Shown here: positions 40,890 to 49,941 of the stretch, one piece after another | How positions within the stretch are numbered: the stretch's first letter is position 1 | Layout of the letters: each line of letters begins with the position of its first letter | Source: Micromonospora coriariae | GTDB lineage: Bacteria; Actinomycetota; Actinomycetes; Mycobacteriales; Micromonosporaceae | DNA: 64,000 nt | Direction of reading: 5' to 3' | NCBI RefSeq assembly: GCF_900091455.1 | Contig: NZ_LT607412.1 | Span: 496,001 to 560,000, forward strand | Notes under the pieces: generated by a model | Told to the model about the DNA's origin: nothing | The model's input: only the letters and a program-made list of their open reading frames with translations | The model's database searches: none | Program-made: the position numbers and the translations under genes

Positions 40890-41651
40890 GTGGCGGCACA
40901 GACAGACGACAGCGGTCCGGCGATCCCGCCGGCCATCGAGAGCGCGTGGGGGTTGCGAGAGCGGCCGCCCAAGGGGCCCCGGCCCGGGCTGACCGTGAGC
41001 GGCATCGTGGACGCCGCCGTGCGGGTGGCCGACGCCGACGGGCTGGCCGCCGTCTCGATGAGCCGGGTGGCCAAGGAGTTGAACGCCGCCACCATGGCGC
41101 TCTACCGGTACATCGCCTCGAAGGACGAGCTGCTGATGCTCATGGTGGACGCCGGGTACGGCCCGCCGCCCGGCCCCGCCGCACCCGACGCCGACTGGCG
41201 CGCCGGCCTCACCCGCTGGGCCTGGGCCGAACACGACGTGCTGCGGCAGCGGCCCTGGCTGCTGCACGTGCCGATCATCGGCCCACCGCTCACCCCGCAA
41301 CAGCTCGGCTGGCTGGAGGACGGGCTGCGCTGCCTCGACGGCACCGCGCTCACCGAGGGCGAGCAGATGTCCGCCCTGCTGCTGATCACCGGCTACGTCC
41401 GTAACGAGGCGACGCTCACCACTCAGATCGCCGAGGGCAGCCGGGCCGCCGGCATCGAGCCGAGCGAGATGATGCCGGCGTACGCCCGGATGGTGGGCCG
41501 GCTCATCGACCCGGCCCGCTTCCCGGCACTGCACCGGGTGCTCGCCTCCGGTGTACTCCACCAGAACGACGACCCGGACGAGGAGTTCACCTTCGGCCTC
41601 GACCGGATCCTCGACGGCATCGAGGCCCTGATCCGGCGTCGAGCGGTCTGA
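40890..41651 (+). CDS. TetR-family transcriptional regulator
   Basis: The 253-residue protein has an N-terminal tail, then a TetR helix-turn-helix domain (LTVSGIVDAAVRVADADGLAAVSMSRVAKELNAATMALYRYI, about 35-75) and a C-terminal ligand-binding domain typical of actinobacterial TetR repressors. GTG 40890 is preferred, with AAGGAGG just before it; ATG 40869 in the same frame would leave no proper ribosome site. It is divergent from the MFS efflux gene. The ligand is unknown. Confidence 0.9.
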   Translation: MAAQTDDSGPAIPPAIESAWGLRERPPKGPRPGLTVSGIVDAAVRVADADGLAAVSMSRVAKELNAATMALYRYIASKDELLMLMVDAGYGPPPGPAAPDADWRAGLTRWAWAEHDVLRQRPWLLHVPIIGPPLTPQQLGWLEDGLRCLDGTALTEGEQMSALLLITGYVRNEATLTTQIAEGSRAAGIEPSEMMPAYARMVGRLIDPARFPALHRVLASGVLHQNDDPDEEFTFGLDRILDGIEALIRRRAV

Positions 41652-41660
41652 GGGCGTCCG

Positions 41661-42695
41661 ATGCTGCACAGGGACACCATCGACACCACAGTCCTGCCGC
41701 CCGGTGAGCGGTTCGGGATGTGGCTGGATCTGGTCGCGCGCACCGCGGCGCCGCTGCGGATCCGGTCCGCGCACGCGGACGACTTCGCCGCCCGGGCCGA
41801 CTTCATCGATCTCGGCCCGATCCAGCTGGTCGAGTACCGGTACCCGTCGCTGGACGCCACCCGGACGCGCAAGCTGGTCAGCCGCTCGGACCCGGAACTG
41901 TACGTGCTCGCCCTCACCACCGACGGGATCGGCACGTCCAGCCAGGACGGTCGCCACAGCGAGATCCACGCCGGAGAGTTCACCTTCTACGACGCGTCCC
42001 GCCCGCACGACGTGTGCCACCACGCCACCGAGCCGGAACGCGGCCAGGCCACCTCGATCATCAGCCTGATCCCGCACGCCGCGCTGCCGCTGCCGCCGCA
42101 GCGGATGGCCGCGCTCTACGGCGGCCGGATGTCCGGCAGCGAGGGGATCGGCGCGCTGCTGGCGCAATTCCTGCTCCAGGTCACCCGGCATCCCGAGCAG
42201 TACCATGCCGCCGACGCCAGCCGGCTCGGCGCGGTCGGCCTGGACCTGGCCACCACCATGCTCGGCCGGCACCTGGTCGCCGAGGACGCGGTGCCGACCG
42301 AGGTCCGCCGCCGCGCGCTGGTCACCCAGGTGCAGGCGTACGTCCACCGCAACCTCGGCGACGCGACGCTCAGCCCGCAGACCGTCGCGGACGCCCACCA
42401 CATCTCACTGCGCTCACTGCACCGCTTGTTCGAGGCCGAGGAGTCCACCGTCGCGTCCTACATCCGGGACCTGCGGCTGGCCCGGTGCCGGCGCGACCTG
42501 ACCGACCCCGCGCTGCGCACCCAGCCCGTGCAGATGATCGCCGCCCGCTGGGGGTTCGCCGACAAGGCGCACTTCAGCCGGGCGTTCCGGGCGGCGTACG
42601 GGGTGAGCCCACAGGCGTACCGCGAGGTCCACACGGATTCGGCGCGGATCGTCAACCGCCCGGCGTCCGTGGTCAACTCGTCCCGGGCAGACTGA
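41661..42695 (+). CDS. AraC-family transcriptional regulator
   Basis: The 344-residue protein has an AraC-binding-like N-terminal domain (residues 10-180; GEFTFYDASRPHDVCHHA is characteristic of the group) and a double helix-turn-helix domain near 230-325 (LSPQTVADAHHISLRSLHRLFEAEESTV, then MIAARWGFADKAHFSRAFRAAYGVSPQAYR). It starts at ATG 41661, ten bases after the TetR stop, and may be co-transcribed with it. A GC hairpin lies downstream. The target is unknown. Confidence 0.9.
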   Translation: MLHRDTIDTTVLPPGERFGMWLDLVARTAAPLRIRSAHADDFAARADFIDLGPIQLVEYRYPSLDATRTRKLVSRSDPELYVLALTTDGIGTSSQDGRHSEIHAGEFTFYDASRPHDVCHHATEPERGQATSIISLIPHAALPLPPQRMAALYGGRMSGSEGIGALLAQFLLQVTRHPEQYHAADASRLGAVGLDLATTMLGRHLVAEDAVPTEVRRRALVTQVQAYVHRNLGDATLSPQTVADAHHISLRSLHRLFEAEESTVASYIRDLRLARCRRDLTDPALRTQPVQMIAARWGFADKAHFSRAFRAAYGVSPQAYREVHTDSARIVNRPASVVNSSRAD

Positions 42696-42765
42696 CAATC
42701 AACGCGGCCGGCCCGCGGACCGCCCAGGCGGCCGCGGTGGTCGCCAACGGGGGCCGTGGCGAGGC

Positions 42766-42788
42766 GCCCGCCGCCAGGCGCGGCGGGC
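42766..42788. terminator. Hairpin between AraC regulator and topoisomerase operon
   Basis: A perfect 9-bp inverted repeat (42766-42774 and 42780-42788, 5-base loop) lies in the 171-bp gap between converging genes. Confidence 0.55.
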
Positions 42789-42866
42789 GGCCGCCCGGTG
42801 CAGCCCCGACCGCGGACTGAAGCTCCGGTCCCGTCACTCTCCCCCCAGGACCGTCGGCGGGGCCGG

Positions 42867-43850
42867 TCAGGCCTTCTCCAGCAGCGCCAACACGACCCGT
42901 TCGGCCTCCTCGCGCGGCGCCTGCGGGTCCACCGGCGCCACCACACCGTCGTGGTAGAGGTCCACCACCCGAGGGTCCACGTAGGACGTGCGCGCCACGG
43001 TGGGGGTGTTGCCCAGCAGCTCGGCGACCTCGCGCATCACCGCGACCACCGCCTTGCGCCGGGCGGTCATCGAGCGCCCCGGGCCGACGGTGGCCAACTC
43101 GGTCGCGGCGAGCACCGTGGCGTGCCAGGTGCGGAAGTCCTTGGCGGTCATCTCCCCGCCACTTGCGTCGCGCAGGTATCCGTTGACCTCGTCGCTGCGC
43201 ACGTCCCGCCACTCCCGGCCGTCCCAGTAGCCGAACAGACGGTCCGCCCGCCGACGGCGGCGGCGCAGGTCGATCAGCACCTGGCACAGCTCCGGATCCT
43301 CGATCCGGCGTACCTGCTCGATGCCACCCTTCGCCGGGAACTCGAAGACCACGCAGCCGCGCCGGGTCCGGGCGTGCTCGGGGCGCAGGGTGGACACCCC
43401 GAACGTCGGATCGTCGCCGGCCGCGTACTGGTCGCTGCCCACCCGGAACATCCCCATGTCCAGCAACCGGGCCACCGTGGCCAGCACCCGGTCCCGGCCC
43501 AGGCCCCGGCCGCCCAGGTCGTTGCCCACCCGCTCCCGCAGCACAGGCAGCCGCCGGGCCACCTCCAGCATGTGGTCGAACTTCGCCTCGTCCTGCTTCT
43601 CCCGCCACAGCGGGTGGTAGAGGTACTGCTTGCGCCCGGCCGCGTCGATGCCGGTCGCCTGGATGTGCCCGTTCGGGTACGGCGAGATCCAGACGTCCTG
43701 CCAGGCCGGCGGGATGACCAGCTCCCGCAGTCGGGCCAGCTGGTCCGGATCCCGGACCGGAGCGCCGCTCGGATCGACGAAGTGCCAGCCCTTACCGCGC
43801 CGTCGGCGCCCGTACCCCGCCCGGCCCGGATCACTACGCCGCAATCGCAC
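42867..43850 (-). CDS. DNA topoisomerase IB
   Basis: The 327-residue enzyme is a small poxvirus-like type IB topoisomerase that relaxes supercoils by a 3'-phosphotyrosine link. N-terminal domain: GKGWHFVDPSGAP and WISPYPNGHIQATGID. The catalytic part has GCVVFEFPAKGG and TAKDFRTWHATV, and the active-site Tyr lies near 290 in RTSYVDPRVV. It is the last gene of the heptose operon and overlaps the GT9 gene by 17 bases. Bacterial forms are typically about 300-350 residues, so this is full length. Confidence 0.9.
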   Translation of the reverse strand: MRLRRSDPGRAGYGRRRRGKGWHFVDPSGAPVRDPDQLARLRELVIPPAWQDVWISPYPNGHIQATGIDAAGRKQYLYHPLWREKQDEAKFDHMLEVARRLPVLRERVGNDLGGRGLGRDRVLATVARLLDMGMFRVGSDQYAAGDDPTFGVSTLRPEHARTRRGCVVFEFPAKGGIEQVRRIEDPELCQVLIDLRRRRRRADRLFGYWDGREWRDVRSDEVNGYLRDASGGEMTAKDFRTWHATVLAATELATVGPGRSMTARRKAVVAVMREVAELLGNTPTVARTSYVDPRVVDLYHDGVVAPVDPQAPREEAERVVLALLEKA

Positions 43851-44787
43851 CGGAGACCCGCACCACCCGTTCCACCTCGTCCACGGCGGCCAGCACCTCG
43901 TCGAGCCGCAGAGCCGCCAACGTCGGGTGGCTTCCTACCCCGTCCCACCTGCGCCAATCACCCTCACCGGCCCAGAGCACGCGGTGCCGGGGCCGGTCCG
44001 GCGGCGGCCCCCAGTGGGCCGGCGGCACCGGCCCGAAGAGCACCACCGAGGCGGTGCCGTACCCGGTGGCCAGGTGGGCCACGCCGGTGTCCCCGCTGAC
44101 CACCAACCGGGCGTTGGCGACAAGTGCGGCGAGCGCCCCGAGGTCGGTCCGGCCGGCCAGCACGGCGGTCGGCGGCAGGCCGGCCGCGTCGGCCACTCCG
44201 GCGGCCAGGGCGCGTTCGTCGGCCGAACCGGTGAACAGCACCCGGTGCCCCCGGTCGGTGAGCGCCCGGGCCAGCGCGGCGAACCGCTCGGCCGGCCAAC
44301 GCTTCGCGGGAATCTTGCCGCCGGGGTGCAGCACGGTCACCCCGGTGGGCAGCCCGGCCACGTCGGGGCGGCGCAGAGCGAGATCGGTGCGGTCGGTCGC
44401 GACGCCGTACCACGACAGCAGCCCGCACCACCGGTCCACCTCGTGCTCGTCGGCCGCCCACGGCGGGCCGTCGGTGAAACCGGCCTCGGTGTTGGCGAAG
44501 GCGAGCAGGCGTCCGGGGCGGGCGGCGGCGAGCAGCCGGTGCGACTGCGGGCCGCGTCCGTGCAGGTTGACCGCGACCTGCGGGGCCGGACCGGGCCAGG
44601 CCGGGCGGTCCAGCCCGGCGGTGTCCACCAGCCGGTCGACGCCGCCGACCAGGTCGACCAGCGGGGCCAGCCAGGCGGGCGCGGCGAGCGCCAACTCCCG
44701 ACCGGGGTACGCGGCCCGCAGCGCCCGCAGCGCGGGCACCGCGGTGACCAGGTCGCCGACGCCGAGGGCGCGCAGGACGAGGATCAC
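43834..44787 (-). CDS. GT9-family (heptosyltransferase-like) glycosyltransferase
   Basis: The 317-residue GT-B glycosyltransferase begins MILVLRALGVGDLVTAVPALRALRAAYPGR, typical of GT9 (WaaC/WaaF group). It has TVLHPGGKIPAKRWPAERFAAL and VVSGDTGVAHLATGYGTASVVLFGPV, the donor-binding part. GT9 enzymes commonly use ADP-heptose. Its start overlaps the SDR stop by four bases, and its stop runs into the topoisomerase gene. With the GmhA/HldE/GmhB set in the same operon, use of a heptose donor is likely. The acceptor is unknown. Confidence 0.88.
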   Translation of the reverse strand: MILVLRALGVGDLVTAVPALRALRAAYPGRELALAAPAWLAPLVDLVGGVDRLVDTAGLDRPAWPGPAPQVAVNLHGRGPQSHRLLAAARPGRLLAFANTEAGFTDGPPWAADEHEVDRWCGLLSWYGVATDRTDLALRRPDVAGLPTGVTVLHPGGKIPAKRWPAERFAALARALTDRGHRVLFTGSADERALAAGVADAAGLPPTAVLAGRTDLGALAALVANARLVVSGDTGVAHLATGYGTASVVLFGPVPPAHWGPPPDRPRHRVLWAGEGDWRRWDGVGSHPTLAALRLDEVLAAVDEVERVVRVSGAIAA

Positions 44788-45485
44788 GGGTACGAGGTCT
44801 CCTGCTCGGCGCAGACCACCATCTCCCGTACGGCGCAGCCGGGCGGCTGGTTGAGCGCGTACATGATCGCCGCGGCGGTGTCGACGGGATCGTTGAGGAT
44901 GGCGTCCGGCCCCGGCTTGTACTGCGGGTCACGCTCGTCGAAGAACGCGGTGCGCATCCCGCCGGGAATGAGCAGGGTGACGCCGACCTGGCCGGCGAGT
45001 TCGGCGGCGAGGGCGCGGGTGAAACCGACCACGCCGAACTTCGCCGCGCAGTACGCGGTGGCGTCGCTGACCGCCTTGACACCGAGGGTGGAGGCGACGG
45101 TGACGATGCGCCCACGGGAGGTCTGCAGGAACGGCAGGGCGGCCCGGATCACCGCGGCGGTGGCCAGCAGGTCGACCGCGACGATCCGGTCCCAGGTCTC
45201 CCCCGGCACGTCGGCGAGCCGGCCCGGCACGTCCATCCCGGCGGCGGTCACCACCGCGTCCAGGCCGCCGGCCTGCTCGGCGAGGTGTTGCGTGGCCACC
45301 TCGGCGGCCCGGGTGTCGGCCAGGTCGCACTCGGTCCAGGACACCCCCTCGACCGGCGGCTGCCGGTCCAGCACGAGCGGCCGGCCACCGGAGGCGGCCA
45401 CCGCGGCGACCACCGCCGCGCCGAGGCCGCTGGAGCCGCCGGTGACCAGGACTGTGGGCCCGGCGCCGGGCGACCCGGCGCTCAT
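44784..45485 (-). CDS. Short-chain dehydrogenase/reductase
   Basis: The 233-residue classical SDR has the Rossmann TVLVTGGSSGLGAAVV loop near 12-27, an NADP region LDRQPP, the catalytic Ser/Tyr/Lys in VASTLGVKAVSDATAYCAAKFG and the C-terminal GGMRTAFF. It is too short and the wrong subtype to be HldD (an extended SDR of about 310-330 residues). ATG 45485 overlaps the HldE stop. It could modify the sugar or the lipid/acceptor made by this operon; the exact step is unknown. Confidence 0.87.
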   Translation of the reverse strand: MSAGSPGAGPTVLVTGGSSGLGAAVVAAVAASGGRPLVLDRQPPVEGVSWTECDLADTRAAEVATQHLAEQAGGLDAVVTAAGMDVPGRLADVPGETWDRIVAVDLLATAAVIRAALPFLQTSRGRIVTVASTLGVKAVSDATAYCAAKFGVVGFTRALAAELAGQVGVTLLIPGGMRTAFFDERDPQYKPGPDAILNDPVDTAAAIMYALNQPPGCAVREMVVCAEQETSYP

Positions 45486-47050
45486 CGGGTCCGCTCCCCA
45501 CCGGGCGTCACCGACGACGGCGCGGCGGTGCAGGCCGGCTCCGTCGGGTCGCCGGTCGCGCAGCACGCGCCGGTGGCGTGCCCCTGGCCGGAGCGGGCGA
45601 TCATGTCGGTGGTGGACCGGCCGTCCAGGTACGGCACCACCACCGTGTGCCCGCCCCAGCGGCGCAGGACCTCCGCCTCGGGCAGCGCCGCGGAGTCCCC
45701 GCCACCGGTGGCGTAGTCCCCGCCCTTGACCCAGATGTCCGGACGCAGCCAGGACAGCGCCGCCTCCGGGGTCGACTCGTCGAAGAGCAGGACGGCGTCC
45801 ACACAGCTCAGCGCGGCCAGCAGCCGTGCCCGGTCACCCTCGGACATCACCGGCCGGTCCGGCCCCTTCAACCCGGCGACGCTGGCGTCGGAGTTGAGGC
45901 AGACGATCAGGCAGTCGCCGAGCTGCCGGGCGGCCTGGAGGGTGGCCACGTGCCCGGCGTGCAGCAGGTCGAAGCAGCCGCCGGTGGCCACCACCGTGCC
46001 GCCGGCCGCGCGTACGTCGGCGAGCAGCGTGGCGACGGCCGCCACGCCCACCCGGTCGCCGCCCGAACCGACCACGCCGGTGGGCAGCGGTCCACGGTTC
46101 GTTCGCGACTGCGGGGCCCGCAACCCCGGCTCACTCCTCGCGCTCAACGGTCGCACGCGGGGTGGGAGGGCCGCCGCCACTCCCCCGCCCGCCACGTACG
46201 CGGACGCCTCGGCGACCGCCGCCTGCACCGCCTCGGAGACCAGCGCGCCCTGGGCCAACGCGAGACTGGCGCTGGCCGCGAACCGGTCGCCGGCGCCGCA
46301 GGTGTCCCCCTCGGCGCTGCCCGGGGTGGGCACCACCAGCGGCGTCGATCCAGCGTGGCAGAGCAGCGCGCCGTCCCCGCCCAGCGTCACCGCGACGGCG
46401 CCGGCCCGCCAGCGTCGGCGCAGACCCTGCGCGCCCCGGGAAGCGGTCGCCAGGCGGGACGCTCCGGGCAGCGTGGGGACCAGCTCGCGCACCTCCGACT
46501 CGTTCGGTGTGGCCAGATGCACGCCGGGCACCGCCGCCGGTCCACGCGGATGCGGGTCCCACACCACCGGGGCGCGGGTGGCGGCCAGCGCGGCGCGCAG
46601 CGCGGGCTGACGGGCGACCCCCCGACCGTAGTCGCTGACCAGCACCGCCGACGCCGCACCGATCACCCGCAGCACCTCGTCGGAGGGCTGGCCCGGTTCG
46701 CCGGGTACGCCACCGCGGTCGTGGCGCAGCAGCACCCGGCCGCGGGCCCGCAGCCGGACCTTCTCCGGCGTCGCGCCGGACAGGGTCAGCGGGTACACCT
46801 GCACGCCGGCGGCGGCGAGCAACGCGCTCAGCCGGGCGCCGCCGGCGTCGTCGGCGAGCGCCGTCACCAGCACCACCTCGGCGCCCTGCGCGGCGGCGAA
46901 GACCGCCGCGAGGCCGGCGCCACCGGGTCGGTCAGTGGCCGACGTCTCATCGAGCACGGGCACCGGGGAGTCCGGGCAGAGCCGGTTCACGACCCCTTCC
47001 ACGTCCCGGTCGAGCAGGGTGTCCCCGACCACCACCACGGGTCCCCTCAC
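45482..47050 (-). CDS. hldE: Bifunctional heptose-7-phosphate kinase / heptose-1-phosphate adenylyltransferase
   Basis: The 522-residue protein is a fusion. A PfkB-type kinase (1-300) has the catalytic GDTCGAGDRF with GAGD near 252-255. A cytidylyltransferase-type domain (about 340-480) has ATGGCFDLLHAGH with HxGH near 364-367. HldE makes ADP-D-glycero-beta-D-manno-heptose from D-glycero-D-manno-heptose 7-phosphate, after GmhB removes the 7-phosphate. The linker (about 300-335) is longer than in the E. coli enzyme. About 35 Ala/Thr/Gly/Cys-rich residues extend the C terminus beyond the domain. Its TGA overlaps the SDR ATG. Confidence 0.9.
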   Translation of the reverse strand: MRGPVVVVGDTLLDRDVEGVVNRLCPDSPVPVLDETSATDRPGGAGLAAVFAAAQGAEVVLVTALADDAGGARLSALLAAAGVQVYPLTLSGATPEKVRLRARGRVLLRHDRGGVPGEPGQPSDEVLRVIGAASAVLVSDYGRGVARQPALRAALAATRAPVVWDPHPRGPAAVPGVHLATPNESEVRELVPTLPGASRLATASRGAQGLRRRWRAGAVAVTLGGDGALLCHAGSTPLVVPTPGSAEGDTCGAGDRFAASASLALAQGALVSEAVQAAVAEASAYVAGGGVAAALPPRVRPLSARSEPGLRAPQSRTNRGPLPTGVVGSGGDRVGVAAVATLLADVRAAGGTVVATGGCFDLLHAGHVATLQAARQLGDCLIVCLNSDASVAGLKGPDRPVMSEGDRARLLAALSCVDAVLLFDESTPEAALSWLRPDIWVKGGDYATGGGDSAALPEAEVLRRWGGHTVVVPYLDGRSTTDMIARSGQGHATGACCATGDPTEPACTAAPSSVTPGGERTR

Positions 47051-47066
47051 GCTTTCCTCCTCATCC

Positions 47067-47765
47067 TCACGCGTCGACCTGCTGGCCGGTCCCGCCGTCG
47101 AGCACCACCTCGACCCCGGTACGCACCGGCCCGGACGGGACCCGACCGGCCGGTGCGGGCTCGGCCGGTTCGTGCCGGGTGGACGCGGCCAGCGCGGCGG
47201 GCAACTCCTGCTCGAGGTATTCGCAGAGCAGGTGGCTGGTGACGAGGTGCAGTTCCTGGACGACCTGGGAGTCGGGGGACGCGACCGCCAGGGCGTCGGC
47301 GCAGGCGTCGGCGAGGGGATTGGGGGCGGGCCCGGTGAGCGCCCAGGTGGTGAGGCCGCCGTCCCGGGCCGCGTGCGCGGCGGTGAGCAGGTTCGCGCTG
47401 GTGCCGCTGGTGCTGAGCAGCAGCAGGATGTCGCCGGGTCGGCCGTGGGCGCGGACCTGGCGGGCGTAGACGTCGGCGTAGCCGTAGTCGTTGGCGATCG
47501 CGGTCACGGCGCTGGTCTCGGCGTGCAGGGCGATGGCGGACAGCGGCTGCCGGTCGTGGTGGAGCTTGCCGACGAGTTCGGCCGTGAGGTGTTGGGCCTC
47601 GGCCGCGCTGCCGCCGTTGCCTGCGACCAGCAATCGCCCGCCGCCCGCCAGCCGGTGCGCCAGCTCGGCACCCCAGCGCGCCAACTGCGACTCGCACCGG
47701 CGGTAGGGCACCAGCGCCGCGGCAAGGTTCGTCAGATGGGTGTCGAGCAGGCTGCCCGCCGGCAT
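47067..47765 (-). CDS. gmhA: Sedoheptulose-7-phosphate isomerase (SIS domain, GmhA-like)
   Basis: The 232-residue SIS protein isomerises sedoheptulose 7-phosphate to D-glycero-D-manno-heptose 7-phosphate. Motifs: LLVAGNGGSAAEAQHLTAELVGK, LSTSGTSANLL and the C-terminal QELHLVTSHLLCEYLEQEL with His and Glu for the metal and catalysis. The C terminus is about 30 residues longer than E. coli GmhA. Its ATG shares an A with the GT4 stop, and hldE follows 16 bases later. This is the first step of the ADP-heptose route in the same operon. Confidence 0.92.
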   Translation of the reverse strand: MPAGSLLDTHLTNLAAALVPYRRCESQLARWGAELAHRLAGGGRLLVAGNGGSAAEAQHLTAELVGKLHHDRQPLSAIALHAETSAVTAIANDYGYADVYARQVRAHGRPGDILLLLSTSGTSANLLTAAHAARDGGLTTWALTGPAPNPLADACADALAVASPDSQVVQELHLVTSHLLCEYLEQELPAALAASTRHEPAEPAPAGRVPSGPVRTGVEVVLDGGTGQQVDA

Positions 47766-48982
47766 CAGGCCACCACCCGGGTCGGCCGGCGCACGGCGGC
47801 GACCTCGCTGTAGAGCTCCGCCAGCCGCTCGGCGGTGGCCGCCCAGGAGTACCGCGACCGGGCCCGCTCACGCGCGGCGGTGGCGTACCGGAAGCGCCGG
47901 ATGCGGTCGTCGAGCAGCCGCTGGATCGCGGTCGCCAGGGCACGTGGATCGCGGGCCGGCACGAGGTCACCTGTCGTCCCGTCGACCACCGTGTCCCGGA
48001 TGCCGCCCACCGCGGTGCCGACCACCGGCACGCCACAGGCCATCGCCTCCAGCGGCGTCAACCCGAACGGCTCGTACCAGGGGGCGGCGACCAGCAGGTC
48101 CGCCGAGCGGTACCAGCGGCCCATCTCCTCCCGGGGCACCGCGCCGACCAGCCGTACCCGGTCGGCCACCCCGCAGGTCTCGGCCAGCGCCCGCAGCCGC
48201 CGGGCGTACGGGTCGGTCTCCAGCAGTCCCTCGGGCGGCCCACCCACCACCACGCACTCGGCGTCCGGCACCAGGGCCATCGCGCGGACCACGGTCTGGA
48301 AGCCCTTGCGTTCGACCAACCGGCCCACGGTCAGGATCCGGGGCCGGCCCGGCTCGCGGTCCGCGACCGGCCCGAGCGGGGCGAACGAGGCGAGGTTCAC
48401 CCCGGACGGGACGACTGTCATCCGGGACCGGGGCACTCCCATCCGGACCAGCTCACCGACCTCGTCGCGGCACTGCGCGACCACCCGGTCCACCGAGCGC
48501 CCCAACTCCCTCTCGTAGGAGATCCGCCGGGCCGGACTGGTGTCCTGCACGCCCTGGTAGCGGCGCTTCACGGTGCCCAGCGCGTGGTACGTCTGCACCA
48601 CCGGCACGCCGGTCTGCCGGCCGGCATTCAGCCCGGCCAGGCCACTCATCCAGAAGTGCGCGTGGATCACCTCGGGCATCCAGTCCCCGCCCCGCCACCG
48701 CTCCACCAGCCACCGGCTGAACTCCCGCATGTGCGGCAGCAGCGCGTCCTTGGCCACCGGCTCGGCCGGACCGGCCGGCACGTGCACCACGTCGTACCCG
48801 TCCGGGCTGCGAACGGTCACCGGCAGGTCGAGCGCGTCGCGGCGGGTGTAGACCCGCACCTCGTGCCCGGCGTCGGCGAGCGCGGCGGACAGTTCCGCGA
48901 CGTGCGTGTTCTGGCCGCCGGCGTCCTCCCCTCCGAGGATGGCGAGCGGGCTGGCGTGCTCCGAGATCATCGCGATCCGCAT
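47765..48982 (-). CDS. GT4-family glycosyltransferase
   Basis: The 405-residue GT-B enzyme begins MRIAMISEHASPLAILGGEDAGGQNTHVAELSAALADAG. The C-terminal donor site has APWYEPFGLTPLEAMACGVPVVGTAVGG with the E-x7-E pattern. It belongs to the same broad group as mycothiol MshA and sucrose-phosphate synthases, so the donor cannot be named. It overlaps the next upstream glycosyltransferase by 16 bases and gmhA by 1. In this operon a heptose or mannose transfer is a reasonable expectation. Confidence 0.87.
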   Translation of the reverse strand: MRIAMISEHASPLAILGGEDAGGQNTHVAELSAALADAGHEVRVYTRRDALDLPVTVRSPDGYDVVHVPAGPAEPVAKDALLPHMREFSRWLVERWRGGDWMPEVIHAHFWMSGLAGLNAGRQTGVPVVQTYHALGTVKRRYQGVQDTSPARRISYERELGRSVDRVVAQCRDEVGELVRMGVPRSRMTVVPSGVNLASFAPLGPVADREPGRPRILTVGRLVERKGFQTVVRAMALVPDAECVVVGGPPEGLLETDPYARRLRALAETCGVADRVRLVGAVPREEMGRWYRSADLLVAAPWYEPFGLTPLEAMACGVPVVGTAVGGIRDTVVDGTTGDLVPARDPRALATAIQRLLDDRIRRFRYATAARERARSRYSWAATAERLAELYSEVAAVRRPTRVVA

Positions 48983-49941
48983 ACTTCCTCCTCCAGCAGC
49001 CGGTCCCAGTCAGCGAGGAAACGGTCGAGGCCGTACCTGTCCCGCGCGGCCGTCCGTGCCGCCGCGCCGGCCTGACGCGCGGCCGCCGGCTCGGCGATGA
49101 ACCGGCGGGCGGCGTCGAGCAGGGTGTCCATCCGGGTGGCGAGGGCCCCCGCCGCCGGGGGCACCGCCGTCACCGCCTCGGTGGTGGCGAGCGCGACGAC
49201 CGGCATGCCGATCGCCATCGCCTCGATCAGGCTGAGCCCGAGCGAGGTCCACCGGCACAGGTGCAGGTACGCGCGCCGCCGGGCCAGTTCGGCGTGCATC
49301 CGGTTCTGGGGTACGTCGTCGTGGCTGGTGAGCCGGTCGGCGGGCAGGCCGAGGTGGTCGGCGAGGCCGGCGACGCCCATGCCGAACACGTCCAGCGGAG
49401 CGATCTCGGCGAACCGGGGCAGCAGGTCGGTGCCGGTGACCCGGCCCCGCCGTACCGGCTCGTTGATCACCACGGCGAGTCGGTCGAGCTCACCGGTGTA
49501 CGACACTGCGGGGGCGACGATCCCGTGGTCGACCACTGTGGTGCGGCTGGCGCCGGTGTCCCAGAAGATCTGGTTGAACCCGGTGACGTGGGCGATGAGC
49601 AGGTCGTCGCGGTCGGCCATCGGGTGCCGGGTGTTGGGCACGTCGCCCTTGGGCGTGTTGTGCTCCACGTAGATGGCCGGGACGTCGCGGCCGGGGCGGC
49701 GGCCCAGCCACTCCTCGGCGAGGTCGACCTCCTCGGGGCGTTGCAGGATCACCAGGTCGACGCCGGCGCCGAGCAGGTCGGCGGGGGCCACCTCGACGGC
49801 GCTGTCGGGCCACGGGTAGGTGCGGGCACGGCCGAGGCCGTAGGGGCCGCGGTCGGGTGTGGTGGGGATCAGGTAGCGGTGACCGCCGTGCACGAAGGAC
49901 GTGGTCCAGGAGCCGTGCACGTGCCAGAGCAGGATGTTCAT
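48967..49941 (-). CDS. GT1/GT4-like glycosyltransferase
   Basis: The 324-residue enzyme begins MNILLWHVHGSWTTSFVHGGHRYLIPT. A His-rich acceptor side is seen near the N terminus and a donor site with CRWTSLGLSLIEAMAIGMPVVALATTE near 235-260. It is shorter than the other GT4 enzyme, and its N-terminal domain is distinct. The start is ATG 49941, which overlaps the fusion gene stop by four bases. The donor and acceptor are unknown. Confidence 0.82.
   Translation of the reverse strand: MNILLWHVHGSWTTSFVHGGHRYLIPTTPDRGPYGLGRARTYPWPDSAVEVAPADLLGAGVDLVILQRPEEVDLAEEWLGRRPGRDVPAIYVEHNTPKGDVPNTRHPMADRDDLLIAHVTGFNQIFWDTGASRTTVVDHGIVAPAVSYTGELDRLAVVINEPVRRGRVTGTDLLPRFAEIAPLDVFGMGVAGLADHLGLPADRLTSHDDVPQNRMHAELARRRAYLHLCRWTSLGLSLIEAMAIGMPVVALATTEAVTAVPPAAGALATRMDTLLDAARRFIAEPAAARQAGAAARTAARDRYGLDRFLADWDRLLEEEVCGSR

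Noticed and set aside
39219..42401. A minus-strand frame of 1060 codons through the MFS gene, operator and TetR gene
   Set aside because: Only 39219-40808 shows the MFS protein. The rest crosses the operator and lies antisense to the TetR and AraC genes, with low-complexity GC-driven residues.
44784..45485. HldD epimerase for the heptose cluster
   Set aside because: The protein is a 233-residue classical SDR, not the extended HldD type.
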